Source of the DNA: Neobacillus massiliamazoniensis
GTDB taxonomy: Bacteria; Bacillota; Bacilli; Bacillales; Cytobacillaceae
Reading direction: 5' to 3'
NCBI RefSeq assembly: GCF_001048695.1
Contig: NZ_CVRB01000001.1
Location: 1,426,001-1,490,000, forward strand
DNA: 64,000 nucleotides
Part shown: positions 10,873 to 26,251 of the stretch, piece after piece
How positions within the stretch are numbered: the stretch's first letter is position 1
Layout: each line of letters opens with the position of its first letter
Notes under the pieces: model-generated
The model's database searches: none
What the model was told of the DNA's origin: nothing
The model's input: only the letters and a program-made list of their open reading frames with translations
Program-made: the position numbers and the translations under genes

Positions 10873-10903
10873 CAACTACATAGAATAAAGGAGCATGCAC
10901 TAC

Positions 10904-12990
<2,087 letters not shown>

Positions 12991-13053
12991 TTTTCAAACC
13001 TTTGAAAGATTGTAATTTCCATCATAGGAAGTTTATAATCTTATATGGTATAC

Positions 13054-13090
13054 CAAAAGGGGAGCGGGGAAGATTCCCCCTCCTTTTTTA
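13054..13090 (+). terminator. Hairpin terminator between gapA and pgk
   Basis: GGAG-C-GGGGAA pairs with TTCCCC-CTCC with one bulge, then six T. It is likely partial, since no clear promoter is seen for pgk. Confidence 0.7.
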
Positions 13091-13101
13091 TTAGTAAAAT
13101 G

Positions 13102-13131
13102 GGTGTCAGGCACCAATTGGTACCTGACACC
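13102..13131. repeat. Inverted repeat of the GGTGTCAGGCACC family
   Basis: Arms of 13 bases, GGTGTCAGGCACC and GGTACCTGACACC (one mismatch), around AATT, just before the pgk ribosome site. The same motif recurs elsewhere in the window (36.9 kb and 54.65 kb). Confidence 0.6.
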
Positions 13132-13153
13132 GCAAATTAAAGGAGGTCCTTCC

Positions 13154-14338
13154 ATGAACAAGAAAACATTAAAAGATGTCGATGTTAACGGAAAGCGCGT
13201 TTTTTGCCGGGTTGATTTTAACGTACCAATGCAGGATGGAAAAATAACTGACGAAACACGGATTCGTGCTGCTTTGCCAACGATTCAGCATCTGATCGAT
13301 AACGGAGCAAAGGTTATTTTATCTAGTCACCTTGGCCGTCCAAAAGGAAAAGTTGTGGAAGAAATGCGCTTAACACCAGTTGGTGTACGTCTTTCTGAAC
13401 TTCTAGGTAAAGAAGTGAAAAAAGCAGATGAAGCTCATGGAGAATCTGTAAAAGCGTTAATTGCTGAAATGAACAATGGTGATGTGCTCTTGCTCGAAAA
13501 CGTTCGCTTCTATCCTGGTGAAGAAAAGAATGATTCAGAGCTTGCTAAAGCCTTTGCAGAGCTTGCAGATGTTTATGTTAATGACGCTTTTGGTGCCGCT
13601 CACCGCGCCCATGCTTCAACTGAAGGTATTGCTCATCATTTACCAGCTGTTGCAGGCTTTTTAATGGAAAAAGAGCTTGAAGTTCTTGGTAAGGCCCTCT
13701 CTAATCCGGAAAGACCTTTCACGGCCATTATTGGCGGTGCTAAAGTAAAGGATAAGATTGGTGTTATTGAAAACCTTTTAGAAAAAGTAGACAACCTTAT
13801 TATCGGTGGTGGACTTGCTTATACATTCGTTAAAGCTCAAGGCCACGAAATCGGAAAATCGTTGCTAGAAGAAGACAAAATCGATTTAGCTAATTCATTT
13901 ATTGCTAAAGCAAAAGAAAAAGGCGTTAACTTCTATATGCCAGTAGATGCCATTGTAGCAGATGACTTCTCAGCTGATGCCAACTCTAAAGTAGTATCAA
14001 TTGAAGAAATTCCTGCTGATTGGGAAGCGCTCGATATCGGACCAAAAACAGCAGAAATTTACAGTGATGTCATCCAAAAATCAAAACTAGTTATCTGGAA
14101 CGGACCAATGGGTGTGTTTGAAATAGATAAATTCGCTGGTGGAACAAAAGCTGTGGCCGAAGCTCTTGCTGAAGCAAAGGATACATATTCGGTCATCGGT
14201 GGCGGCGACTCCGCTGCAGCTGTTGAAAAATTCGGTTTAGCGGACAAAATGAGCCATATTTCCACTGGTGGCGGCGCCTCCCTCGAGTTTATGGAAGGAA
14301 AAGCACTGCCAGGCGTGGTAGCGTTGAACGATAAATAA
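13154..14338 (+). CDS. pgk: Phosphoglycerate kinase
   Basis: 394 residues, exactly the Bacillus length. The N-terminal signature [15 protein letters not shown], the SHLGRPKG loop and the C-terminal [13 protein letters not shown] nucleotide loop are present. It converts 1,3-bisphosphoglycerate and ADP to 3-phosphoglycerate and ATP. The ATG at 13154 follows AAAGGAGGTCC; an apparent upstream extension runs through the inverted repeat and is not real. Confidence 0.97.
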   Translation: MNKKTLKDVDVNGKRVFCRVDFNVPMQDGKITDETRIRAALPTIQHLIDNGAKVILSSHLGRPKGKVVEEMRLTPVGVRLSELLGKEVKKADEAHGESVKALIAEMNNGDVLLLENVRFYPGEEKNDSELAKAFAELADVYVNDAFGAAHRAHASTEGIAHHLPAVAGFLMEKELEVLGKALSNPERPFTAIIGGAKVKDKIGVIENLLEKVDNLIIGGGLAYTFVKAQGHEIGKSLLEEDKIDLANSFIAKAKEKGVNFYMPVDAIVADDFSADANSKVVSIEEIPADWEALDIGPKTAEIYSDVIQKSKLVIWNGPMGVFEIDKFAGGTKAVAEALAEAKDTYSVIGGGDSAAAVEKFGLADKMSHISTGGGASLEFMEGKALPGVVALNDK

Positions 14339-14366
14339 TAGATTTATCCTTGTTTTTCTAATTAAT

Positions 14367-14473
14367 GTAGTAAGTACCCTTGAATCTGTCGTAATGACCC
14401 AAGAATACGTCGTAATTGCCCTATAATATGTCGTAATTAGCCCAAAATACGTCGTAAGGGACTTATGTCGTAA
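14367..14473. repeat. 21-bp-period array with core GTCGTAAT
   Basis: GT(C/A)GTAA starts at 14367, 14388, 14409, 14430 and 14451, all steps of exactly 21, with a last copy at 14467. It fills the pgk-tpiA gap and must be transcribed as part of the glycolytic operon. Confidence 0.85.
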
Positions 14474-14490
14474 ATCATTTTTAAGAATGA

Positions 14491-16793
<2,303 letters not shown>

Positions 16794-16878
16794 GTTGAGA
16801 AAACGAGTTTTCTCTTGCTAAAACTCGCGAGTAAAACCAAAAAAACAAGAATCATTTGAGAAATAAATAGTCAATCAA

Positions 16879-16985
16879 GTAGAATAACTGACAAGTTTGT
16901 GGAATATATGCTAAATTAGTCGAGAGTAGATACTTAATTTGATGAAATTGCCCCGAATTTTGCAGAATAAAAATTACAATTTTTA
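16879..16985. other. Weak 21-bp periodicity before eno
   Basis: GAATA/GAAAT-like cores at 16902, 16944 and 16965 are spaced in multiples of 21, but matches are poor. It is possibly a decayed relative of the other arrays. No gene is seen in this gap. Confidence 0.3.
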
Positions 16986-16986
16986 A

Positions 16987-18297
<1,311 letters not shown>

Positions 18298-18380
18298 TAA
18301 ATAATAAATATCAGCAGTAATTATGACGTACAAAACAGATTGAAAGCTGACGAGCTACATCAATTTGAATTGTGTCATTT

Positions 18381-18430
18381 AAAAACCTCTTGTTTATGTG
18401 TGAATTTACACATGGACAAGAGGTTTTTTA
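18381..18430 (+). terminator. Terminator of the glycolytic operon
   Basis: AAAACCTCTTGT pairs with ACAAGAGGTTTT (extended by ATGTGT/ACACAT), then a T run. Confidence 0.9.
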
Positions 18431-18739
18431 TTTTTATAACGGTTGTAGTTAGGTAGTGGAATGAAAAAACGAACAAAAAGTGCCGCGTTCAATAAGAAAA
18501 AATCATTTTTAACATATATTTGGAATTTCAAAAGCAGGGAAATTATAAGGCGATGTTTAATTTAGTAATTAGCACAGGTTCAAAATATAGGACTTTTGTT
18601 AGGGCATTAATGATATTTTTCCGTAATAGCGCCAAAGGGTTTTCAAATGAGTCTCAACATTAAATTTACAGCAGGTTGAATGATAAAAGGGACAAACGTC
18701 TGTTGGTTATTAAATGTGTTACCGTTTGGAGGAGTAGTC
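18431..18739. other. Intergenic region after eno terminator
   Basis: About 310 bases, A/T-rich. I see no gene, RNA or clear repeat. A GGAGGAG ribosome site at 18728-18734 belongs to the next gene. Confidence 0.5.
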
Positions 18740-19243
18740 ATGAAATTTTCGAAAAAATTTTTATTGATACCCATATTGGCGGTGGCAATAATTGTGGGAT
18801 ATTTATATTTAAAAAAAGAAAATGTCACTGTCACAGAAAGAATTTCACCAAATGGCGAAGCAGTAGTTCTAGTACATGAACAAAAAAGCACCGTTGAAAA
18901 TGAATTCCCTTTGACAATGAATGAAGGTGATGTTCAGCAAGCTATACATAAAATGTCACATCAAAAAGTGTTAGCAAGTCAAAAATGGGGCGCTGTTCCG
19001 TTAACTCCTGAGCGTGTAAAAAGATTAATTCAAGTAGTGGAAGCGAACAAAAAGCACTATAAAAATGCTGATTTATATTTGGGTATTTTAGAAAAATGGG
19101 ATAAAGGGGATTTTGATAATGTAGTTCAAGCACATAATACTATTTGGGATTTACAAGGCGGTAGTATTGGGAAAGCTTACGAAAAAGCTTCACCAGAGGA
19201 AGAAATGAAGTTTATCGAAGAAAATTTTCATGTTAAGCAGTGA
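18740..19243 (+). CDS. Uncharacterised membrane-anchored protein
   Basis: 167 residues with one N-terminal hydrophobic segment (about residues 7-24, FLLIPILAVAIIVGYLYL) preceded by lysines, so it is likely anchored with the rest outside. The C-terminal part contains DNVVQAHNTIWDLQGGSIGKA, which I associate tentatively with the DUF6241 family. The function is unknown. The ATG at 18740 follows GGAGGAG; a longer frame exists upstream but lacks a ribosome site. Confidence 0.7.
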   Translation: MKFSKKFLLIPILAVAIIVGYLYLKKENVTVTERISPNGEAVVLVHEQKSTVENEFPLTMNEGDVQQAIHKMSHQKVLASQKWGAVPLTPERVKRLIQVVEANKKHYKNADLYLGILEKWDKGDFDNVVQAHNTIWDLQGGSIGKAYEKASPEEEMKFIEENFHVKQ

Positions 19244-19360
19244 TATAACATTTATTTAGAAAAATTTTAAGCACATCCTTTGTCTACATTCTGGGGGCAC
19301 TCATTCCAAACGAGTACCCTTTACAGTATAATTTTAGCAAAAGCGGGGAGGGGTTTGAGA

Positions 19361-20278
19361 ATGAAACGGTTGTTAGATTGTACTGCATCTGATTTTGAAA
19401 AAATGACAGGGAAAGAGCTAAAGCAATCCATTTTGGCTTCAGAGGGAAGAACGATTGTTTCTGAGGTGATTGGCAGCTTCACACCTTATTACCCTGCTGT
19501 CACCAATTTGGAAATGGCAGCAGCGTTTGGAGCCGACTTGATTTTATTAAACTTCTTTGATGTTTTTAATCCGAGCATGGAAGGATTATCGGTTGAGGTG
19601 CCTGACACCATCGTCAGGACTTTGAAAAAGATGGTAGGACGCCCGATTGGCCTTAATTTGGAGCCTGTGGATTTGGAAGCAAAGCAACTGGAGGCATTAA
19701 TCGAGCTTCCAGAGGGAAGAATTGCTACTGAAAAATCTCTACAAAAGGCAAAGGAATTAGGGTTTGATTTTGTTTGTCTAACCGGAAATCCAAAAACGGG
19801 CGTGTCCAATGGGGAAATTACGAAAGCGATTCAAGTAGCGCGAAAGGTATTTGGGGAAGATGGTTTGATCATTGCTGGAAAAATGCATAGCGCAGGAGTT
19901 GCAGGCGAAGCGGGAGCTAGAATGATGACAACGGAAACGCTCCATTCCTTTATTGAGGCAGGAGCAGACATTATTCTCATTCCTTCACCGGGAACTGTGC
20001 CAGGCTTTACTGTTGAAAAGACATCTAAGCTCGTCGATGCTGTTCACGAAAAAGGCGCTTTAGCAATTCTCACCACAGGCACGAGCCAGGAAGGCTCTGA
20101 TGAACATACCATCAAGCAAATTGCTTTGAACAGCAAAATGGCAGGAGCGGACCTTTTCCATATCGGAGATGCCGGCGCCGCAGGAATGGCCATCCCAGAA
20201 AACATCACCACCTACTCGATTGTTGTAAGAGGAAAAAGACATACATATGTGAGAATGGCATCCTCTATTCTAAGATAA
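19361..20278 (+). CDS. TIM-barrel protein of unknown function (DUF7916-like)
   Basis: 305 residues with the alternating strand/helix pattern of a TIM barrel. Recognisable segments are [39 protein letters not shown] and [16 protein letters not shown]. Related proteins are often mislabelled haloacid dehalogenase-like hydrolase; I recall the family as DUF7916. The reaction is unknown. The ATG at 19361 follows GGGGAGGGG. It appears to stand alone. Confidence 0.7.
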   Translation: MKRLLDCTASDFEKMTGKELKQSILASEGRTIVSEVIGSFTPYYPAVTNLEMAAAFGADLILLNFFDVFNPSMEGLSVEVPDTIVRTLKKMVGRPIGLNLEPVDLEAKQLEALIELPEGRIATEKSLQKAKELGFDFVCLTGNPKTGVSNGEITKAIQVARKVFGEDGLIIAGKMHSAGVAGEAGARMMTTETLHSFIEAGADIILIPSPGTVPGFTVEKTSKLVDAVHEKGALAILTTGTSQEGSDEHTIKQIALNSKMAGADLFHIGDAGAAGMAIPENITTYSIVVRGKRHTYVRMASSILR

Positions 20279-20378
20279 GCACTCCTCAAAAGCTGATACA
20301 ATTACTATGTTGTTAAAAGGGAAAATATATGGTAAATTTAATATACTGTGTTATGTACGTCTACAGGAGGTGGCTTTC

Positions 20379-20612
20379 ATGCATGCATTGGTTGTTACAT
20401 TATTAGTAATCGTAAGTATTGGACTTATTGTCGTTGTCCTTCTTCAAGCAGGTAAAAGCGCTGGCTTATCCGGTTCCATTTCTGGTGGTGCTGAACAACT
20501 ATTCGGTAAGCAAAAAGCACGAGGAATTGACTTAATCCTTCACCGTATCACGATTGTATTATCTTTTTTGTTCTTTATCCTTGCAATCGCGGTTACGTAC
20601 TTTAAAGTCTAA
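20379..20612 (+). CDS. secG: Preprotein translocase subunit SecG
   Basis: 77 residues with two transmembrane helices (about 1-22 and 52-74) joined by the conserved [21 protein letters not shown] loop. It helps SecYE-SecA export. The ATG at 20379 follows AGGAGGTGG. The order secG-est-rnr-smpB-ssrA is the standard one in Bacillus. Confidence 0.95.
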   Translation: MHALVVTLLVIVSIGLIVVVLLQAGKSAGLSGSISGGAEQLFGKQKARGIDLILHRITIVLSFLFFILAIAVTYFKV

Positions 20613-20624
20613 TAATGCATGATG

Positions 20625-20654
20625 AAACCTGGCTACTGCTGCCGGGTTTTTTAT
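20625..20654 (+). terminator. Terminator after secG
   Basis: AAACCTGGC pairs with GCCGGGTTT (one wobble) around a 7-base loop, then T residues. Confidence 0.8.
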
Positions 20655-20668
20655 TTGTGCTTGGGCTT

Positions 20669-20752
20669 TACTACAAATTTTATGGGGATTACGACATATT
20701 TAGAGACACTTACAACATAATTTTGATTACTTACGACATAATTTGGGGTTAA
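20669..20752. repeat. 21-bp-period array with core TACGACATA
   Basis: TAC(G/T/A)ACA(T/A)A starts at 20669, 20690, 20711 and 20732, exactly 21 apart. The core is the reverse complement of the core at 14.4 kb (TATGTCGTA), so this is the same repeat family inverted. Confidence 0.8.
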
Positions 20753-20845
20753 TTGGAATATAAACTCAGCCAAGCTTTTTTTCTGGATGTTCGCTCTTCC
20801 ATTGCTTAAACTAAGAGAAGCGAAGTATGAAGGAGTTTTTTTATT

Positions 20846-21592
20846 ATGAGAATTTCAATACCAAAGCCATTTACATTCGAAGGAGGTCCCCGCGCAGTTC
20901 TTTTATTGCATGGCTTTACCGGTAATTCTGCTGATGTTAGAATGCTAGGACGATTTTTAGAAAAGAAAGGCTATACATGCCATGCCCCTCACTATAAAGG
21001 ACACGGAGTCCCGCCTGAGGAACTGGTACATACGGGACCTGAAGATTGGTGGCAGGATGTAATCAATGGATATGAATATTTAAAAAATACGGGCCACAAG
21101 GAAATTGCGGTGGCAGGATTATCCTTAGGTGGGGTATTTTCCTTGAAATTAGGTTACACTGTACCTATAAAAGGGATTGTATCTATGTGTGCGCCCATGC
21201 ATATTAAAAGTGAAGAAATCATGTACCAAGGTGTCCTTGATTATGCTCGTGAATTCAAACAGCGGGAAGGAAAACCAGAAGAGCAAATCGAAATAGAAAT
21301 GGACGAGTTTAAAAAAACACCGATGAATACATTAAAGGCACTGCAACATTTAATCTCGGATGTACGGAACCATGTCGATATGATCTACGCACCCGTATTC
21401 GTGGTACAGGCCCGTCACGACAACATGATTAACACGGAAAGTGCCAATATCATTTACAAAGATGTCGAGTCAGACGTAAAGGAAATAAAATGGTATGAAG
21501 AGTCTGGGCATGTGATTACGCTAGATAAAGAGCGGGAACAACTACATGAGGATGTTTATGCCTTTTTAGAAAAATTAGATTGGCATCAATAA
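20846..21592 (+). CDS. est: Carboxylesterase Est (Est30-like)
   Basis: 248-residue alpha/beta hydrolase. The nucleophile is Ser93 in AGLSLGG, the oxyanion region LLHGFTGNS, Asp in VQARHDNMI and His in ESGHVITLD. It hydrolyses short-chain esters; the physiological substrate is not known. It starts 13 bases before rnr, likely in one operon. Confidence 0.9.
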   Translation: MRISIPKPFTFEGGPRAVLLLHGFTGNSADVRMLGRFLEKKGYTCHAPHYKGHGVPPEELVHTGPEDWWQDVINGYEYLKNTGHKEIAVAGLSLGGVFSLKLGYTVPIKGIVSMCAPMHIKSEEIMYQGVLDYAREFKQREGKPEEQIEIEMDEFKKTPMNTLKALQHLISDVRNHVDMIYAPVFVVQARHDNMINTESANIIYKDVESDVKEIKWYEESGHVITLDKEREQLHEDVYAFLEKLDWHQ

Positions 21593-21604
21593 GGAGGGAT
21601 CTAT

Positions 21605-23935
21605 TTGGAGGAAATTCAAAAGCATATTGAAAAGCTTTTGCTATATATGAAGGATGAAGCATATAAACCATTAACGATTCAAGAGCTGGAGACGGCGTTT
21701 GGAATTACGGACTCCAGCGAGTTTAAGGATTTCGTTAAAGCGCTCGTCAAAATGGAAGAAAAAGGACTCGTCGTTCGCACGCGTAGCAATCGCTATGGCT
21801 TGCCGCAAAAAATGAACTTAATTCGCGGAAAATTAACCGGACATGCAAAAGGGTTTGCATTTGTTATTCCAGATGAGCCGGGCATGGATGATATTTTCAT
21901 CCCACCGACAGAAACGAATAATGCGATGCACGGAGATACGGTAATGGTTCGCGTGTCTTCGGAAAGCTCAGGTCAACGCCGTGAAGGAACGGTTATTCGG
22001 ATTTTAGAGCGAGGGATCCAGCAAATCGTTGGAACATATGTCGAAAGCAAGAATTTTGGTTTTGTTATACCTGATGATAAAAAGTTCGCAAGTGATATTT
22101 TTATCCCGAAGGCAGCTTCTAAAGGAGCGGTTGAAGGGCACAAGGTGGTCATCAAATTAACAACCTACCCAGAAGGCCGGAAAAGTGCTGAGGGTGAAGT
22201 GATAGAAATACTAGGCCACAAAAATGACCCTGGAGTGGATATACTTTCGATTATCCATAAACATGGGCTGCCAATGGCCTTTCCTGATGAAGTGTTACAA
22301 CAGGCAAATGATACACCGGACACGATTGATGAAAGTGAATTGGCAAACCGACGCGATCTTCGGAATGAAACGATTGTGACGATTGACGGGGCAGATGCAA
22401 AGGATCTTGATGATGCCGTAACCGTCACTAAACTTGAGAACGGCAACTATAAGCTTGGTGTCCATATTGCTGATGTTAGTTATTATGTAAAAGAAGGAAG
22501 TCCAATTGACCTGGAAGCAGAGGAGCGTGCAACTAGTGTTTATTTAGTAGACCGCGTGATTCCGATGATCCCACACCGTCTTTCAAATGGAATTTGTTCG
22601 TTGAATCCGAAGGTCGACCGGCTGACGCTTTCGTGTCATATGGAAATTACACCGGAAGGCCAAGTTATCAACCATGAAATTTTTCAAAGCGTCATAAAAA
22701 CGACTGAACGGATGACCTATCATGATGTGAACTTGATTCTTGTCGATCATGATGAGGAAACAAGAGCCCGATATGAGTCGCTTGTTCCGATGTTTGAACT
22801 TATGGAAGAGCTGGCAGCAATTTTACGGAATAAAAGAATGACTCGGGGCGCTATCGATTTTGATTTTAAAGAATCGAAGGTGCTTGTAGATGAAGAAAGC
22901 AAGCCGACCGATGTAATCCTCCGGGAGCGTTCGGTAGCAGAGCGGCTTATTGAAGAGTTTATGCTGGCTGCGAATGAAACCGTCGCTGAGCATTTCCACT
23001 GGATGGTTGTTCCGTTTATTTACCGAATCCATGAGGATCCAAAGGAAGATAAGCTCAGGAAGTTTTTCGAGTTTATTACAAACTTTGGCTACATCGTGAA
23101 AGGAACGGCGAACAACGTTCATCCACGTGCCTTACAGGAAATTATTGAAGAGGTCCAAGGAAAGCCTGAGGAAATGGTCGTATCAACTGTTATGCTGCGC
23201 TCGATGCAGCAGGCAAAATACTATCCGGAAAGCCTAGGGCACTTCGGTTTGTCTACGGAATTTTATACTCATTTTACGTCGCCGATTCGTCGCTATCCAG
23301 ACACCATTGTCCATCGCTTAATCCGCACCTATATCATCGAAGGAAAGCTAGATGAGGCGACAAGGGAAAAATGGAATGCCCAGTTGCCGGAGATTGCCGA
23401 CCATTCATCGAAAATGGAGCGCCGCGCTGTTGAAGCCGAGCGGGAAACGGATGAGTTGAAAAAAGCAGAATACATGGAGGACAAGATTGGCGAAGAATAT
23501 GATGGAATTATTAGTTCGGTTACCAATTTTGGGATGTTTGTCGAGCTTCCGAATACGATTGAAGGTCTTGTCCATGTCAGCTATATGACCGATGACTACT
23601 ATCGATATGACGAGCGCCATTACGCGATGATTGGCGAGAAAACCGGAAACGTGTACCGAATTGGCGATGAAATCACCGTTCGAGTGGTAAAAGTCAATAA
23701 AGACGAACGCTCCATCGATTTTGAAATTGTCGGCATGAAGGGGACACGTCGTCGCGAACGTACAGAGGCCCCGAAGGTGTTTAAAACAAAAAGCCAGTCA
23801 AATAAGCCTGCTCGGAACCAGCAGCAGGGAGACCGTAAGCAAAAGTCTGATCAAGGTGCAAAACCGAAAAAGAAGAAGAAGTTTTACGAAAACGTGCCTA
23901 TTTCAAAAAGCACGAAGAAAAAGAAGAAAAGATAA
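21605..23935 (+). CDS. rnr: Ribonuclease R
   Basis: 776 residues. It has an N-terminal HTH and two cold-shock/OB domains ([23 protein letters not shown]), the RNB catalytic domain with [14 protein letters not shown] (metal-binding aspartates, about residue 260), an S1 domain ([18 protein letters not shown]) and a lysine-rich tail. It is a 3'-5' exoribonuclease that degrades structured RNA and acts with tmRNA/SmpB on non-stop mRNAs. The start is TTG with AAGGAGGG upstream. It is followed by smpB and ssrA. Confidence 0.97.
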   Translation: MEEIQKHIEKLLLYMKDEAYKPLTIQELETAFGITDSSEFKDFVKALVKMEEKGLVVRTRSNRYGLPQKMNLIRGKLTGHAKGFAFVIPDEPGMDDIFIPPTETNNAMHGDTVMVRVSSESSGQRREGTVIRILERGIQQIVGTYVESKNFGFVIPDDKKFASDIFIPKAASKGAVEGHKVVIKLTTYPEGRKSAEGEVIEILGHKNDPGVDILSIIHKHGLPMAFPDEVLQQANDTPDTIDESELANRRDLRNETIVTIDGADAKDLDDAVTVTKLENGNYKLGVHIADVSYYVKEGSPIDLEAEERATSVYLVDRVIPMIPHRLSNGICSLNPKVDRLTLSCHMEITPEGQVINHEIFQSVIKTTERMTYHDVNLILVDHDEETRARYESLVPMFELMEELAAILRNKRMTRGAIDFDFKESKVLVDEESKPTDVILRERSVAERLIEEFMLAANETVAEHFHWMVVPFIYRIHEDPKEDKLRKFFEFITNFGYIVKGTANNVHPRALQEIIEEVQGKPEEMVVSTVMLRSMQQAKYYPESLGHFGLSTEFYTHFTSPIRRYPDTIVHRLIRTYIIEGKLDEATREKWNAQLPEIADHSSKMERRAVEAERETDELKKAEYMEDKIGEEYDGIISSVTNFGMFVELPNTIEGLVHVSYMTDDYYRYDERHYAMIGEKTGNVYRIGDEITVRVVKVNKDERSIDFEIVGMKGTRRRERTEAPKVFKTKSQSNKPARNQQQGDRKQKSDQGAKPKKKKKFYENVPISKSTKKKKKR

Positions 23936-23940
23936 ACTTG

Positions 23941-23968
23941 GAGAGGGCCTGCTAAAAGGCTCTCTTTC
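23941..23968 (+). terminator. Weak terminator after rnr
   Basis: GAGAGGGCCT pairs with AGGCTCTC with one bulged G, then a short T tract. Confidence 0.5.
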
Positions 23969-23970
23969 GA

Positions 23971-23999
23971 TTGTAGCAGCATAGTAATTCTGCTACAAT
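23971..23999 (+). promoter_or_regulatory. Promoter before smpB within an inverted repeat
   Basis: TTGTAG, 17-base spacer, TACAAT. The outer bases also form a perfect 9-base inverted repeat, TTGTAGCAG and CTGCTACAA, covering both promoter elements. Confidence 0.6.
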
Positions 24000-24023
24000 T
24001 AGCCATAAGAAGAGGTGAGATAC

Positions 24024-24491
24024 ATGCCTAAAGGTGAAGGAAAAGTGGTTGCGCAAAATAAAAAGGCTTATCACGACTATTTTATTGAAGAGACATACGA
24101 GGCAGGAATCGTTTTGCAAGGAACAGAGATCAAGTCGATTCGCGCTGGTAAAGTCAATTTAAAGGATTCCTATGCACGGATTCAAAATGGTGAAGCCGTT
24201 TTATTCGGAATGCACATTAGCCCATATGAGCAGGGGAATCGGTATAATCATGATCCATTAAGAACTCGGAAGCTATTGCTTCATAAACGAGAGATCAATA
24301 AGTTAATCGGTGAAACAAAAGAGGCAGGATTTGCGCTTGTTCCACTAAAGCTATATCTAAAAAATGGATTTTGTAAAGTACTCGTTGGGTTAGCAAAAGG
24401 TAAGAAGAATTATGATAAGCGTGAAGCATTGAAACAAAAAGAAGCAAAGCGAGAAATTGAACGAGCCTTCCGTGATCGTCAAAAGATGTAG
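24024..24491 (+). CDS. smpB: SsrA-binding protein SmpB
   Basis: 155-residue OB-fold RNA-binding protein. Conserved segments are [34 protein letters not shown] and the basic C-terminal tail [24 protein letters not shown]. It delivers tmRNA to stalled ribosomes. The ATG at 24024 follows AGAGGTGAG. It lies 150 bases before its RNA partner ssrA. Confidence 0.97.
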   Translation: MPKGEGKVVAQNKKAYHDYFIEETYEAGIVLQGTEIKSIRAGKVNLKDSYARIQNGEAVLFGMHISPYEQGNRYNHDPLRTRKLLLHKREINKLIGETKEAGFALVPLKLYLKNGFCKVLVGLAKGKKNYDKREALKQKEAKREIERAFRDRQKM

Positions 24492-24508
24492 CTTACAGAT
24501 ACTTACAA

Positions 24509-24536
24509 TTGAAAAATACTTTAATTGTGTTATAAT
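24509..24536 (+). promoter_or_regulatory. Promoter of ssrA
   Basis: TTGAAA, 16-base spacer, perfect TATAAT. It would give a precursor with about 100 bases of 5' leader. Confidence 0.65.
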
Positions 24537-24640
24537 AAGTAATGTCGCTGATGAGGCGGCAGAAACTTTTGCTCAAATATTGTTGAGCTTCCGAACGTCT
24601 TAGATTGAATCTTTAAGTAGATTTCAGCTTATTTTACAAT

Positions 24641-24998
24641 GGGGACGCTACGGATTCGACAGGGGTAGTTTGAGCTTAGGTGGCGAGTCGAGGGGATCGG
24701 CCTCGTAAAAACGTCAAAGCCATAACTGGCAAAACTAACAACAACTTCGCTTTCGCAGCTTAATACTGCATAGCGGTTCCTCCCTCCATTGCCCATGTGG
24801 TAGGGTAAGGGACTCACTCTAAGTGGGCTACGCCGGATTCCACCGCCTGAGGATGAAGGAAGAGAACAACCAGGCTAGCTGACCGGACGCCTGTCGATAG
24901 GCATAAGGCTCAGCGAAGCGCCAATATGTCGACTACACTCGTAGAAGCTTAAGTGCCGATATCTTTGGACGCGGGTTCGATTCCCGCCGTCTCCACCA
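24641..24998 (+). ncRNA. ssrA: tmRNA
   Basis: 358 bases from GGGGACGCTACGGATTCGAC to the encoded CCA end. The tRNA-like domain closes with GGTTCGATTCCCGCC and CTCCACCA. The tag reading frame runs from GGC at 24728 to TAA at 24761-24763, giving (A)GKTNNNFAFAA after the alanine carried by tmRNA. The usual Bacillus pattern ends LAA, so FAFAA is a slight variant. Confidence 0.96.
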
Positions 24999-25015
24999 TA
25001 CATACGGTGGATATC

Positions 25016-25043
25016 AAGACTAGTAGAGATACTAGTCTTTTTT
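25016..25043 (+). terminator. Terminator after ssrA
   Basis: AAGACTAGT pairs perfectly with ACTAGTCTT around AGAGAT, then T6. Confidence 0.9.
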
Positions 25044-25147
25044 ATATTTAAAAAAGGATTTTTCAAATTCAATCTTATGTCTTAATAAATCAGGACTATA
25101 TTTTCCGTTTCTCTAAGTGTAACTTCATTGTATTGTTCGAGTATCAG

Positions 25148-25196
25148 AATCGCACGCTTCTTTTTGGTTCTATTCTTAGGAATGGTGCGATTTTTT
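25148..25196 (+). terminator. Second terminator-like hairpin
   Basis: AATCGCAC pairs with GTGCGATT over a long loop, then T6. No gene is seen between it and the ssrA terminator. Confidence 0.5.
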
Positions 25197-25498
25197 GTTT
25201 AGTTTATATATGGACTAATTTCTCCTCTTTCTATTTTATCCGATTAGCAACAAATCCCATCTGATAAGTATTTATGACTAACTCCGAGCTTTATTTTTAT
25301 TAAATAAATGGATTCTCCAAAATTTTTAAAATTAATTTCCCCTATCCTAAATAACTCCAATCTATAAAATTAATTTTATCCCTTTTATTGTTGTATCCGA
25401 AAGTTAAGTGAGACAAATTCTGGTTCCGATGCTAAAAAAAGAATAAAGATGAACCAGGGAGGAATATTACGTAAAAAGGATAGAAAAGCGGTGGAAAT
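25197..25498. other. A/T-rich gap before lutA
   Basis: About 300 bases that must contain the lut promoter. I cannot assign the -35/-10 elements or a LutR or CcpA site with confidence. Confidence 0.4.
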
Positions 25499-26251
25499 GT
25501 GAAAGTTTCTATATTTATCACTTGTATTGTAGATGTCATGTATCCGAAAGTCGGAAAGGATATGTTGGAAATTCTCAAGCGGTTGGGTTGTGAAGTAGAT
25601 TTCCCTGCTGCTCAAACCTGTTGCGGACAACCTGCCTTTAATAGTGGTTATCACAAAGATACGAAAGAACTTGCAAAGCATATGATTCAAGTTTTTGAAG
25701 ACGCCGATTATGTTGTTGCCCCTTCTGGGTCTTGTACCTTAATGGTGCATGACTATCACAATTTATTTTCTGCACCAGAAGACGATGAATGGCGAGAAAA
25801 AGCCAAGCGACTTGCGGAAAAGACGTATGAGCTTACCCAATTTATTGTCGATGTCCTGGGCGTGGAAGATGTGGGGGCAGAGTTGTACGGGACGGCAACG
25901 ATGCACAGGTCGTGCCACATGACCCGACTCTTGAACATTAAAGAACCTCCAACGAAACTCCTAAGTCATGTAAAGGGATTGGAGATGGTTCCCTTGCCGC
26001 ATAGTTATGACTGTTGCGGATTTGGGGGGACTTTTTCCGTGAAAATGGTACCCATTTCAGAGCAAATGGTAGATGAGAAAGTTCATCACATTGAAGGTAC
26101 CGGTGCCAATTTATTAATTGGGGCAGATTGCAGTTGCCTGATGAACATTCAAGGACGGATGTCCCGGTTAGGGAACCAGATGCGAGTCATGCATATCGCA
26201 GAAGTTTTAAACCATCGGGAAGGCAGTGATAAAACGTGGGAATCAAAATAG
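25499..26251 (+). CDS. lutA: Lactate utilisation protein LutA
   Basis: 250-residue Fe-S protein with two cysteine-rich CCG domains: [11 protein letters not shown] (about residue 40) and [12 protein letters not shown] (about residue 170). LutABC together oxidise L-lactate to pyruvate. The start is a GTG, with GCGGTGG nearby as a modest ribosome site. It overlaps lutB by 16 bases. Confidence 0.92.
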   Translation: MKVSIFITCIVDVMYPKVGKDMLEILKRLGCEVDFPAAQTCCGQPAFNSGYHKDTKELAKHMIQVFEDADYVVAPSGSCTLMVHDYHNLFSAPEDDEWREKAKRLAEKTYELTQFIVDVLGVEDVGAELYGTATMHRSCHMTRLLNIKEPPTKLLSHVKGLEMVPLPHSYDCCGFGGTFSVKMVPISEQMVDEKVHHIEGTGANLLIGADCSCLMNIQGRMSRLGNQMRVMHIAEVLNHREGSDKTWESK

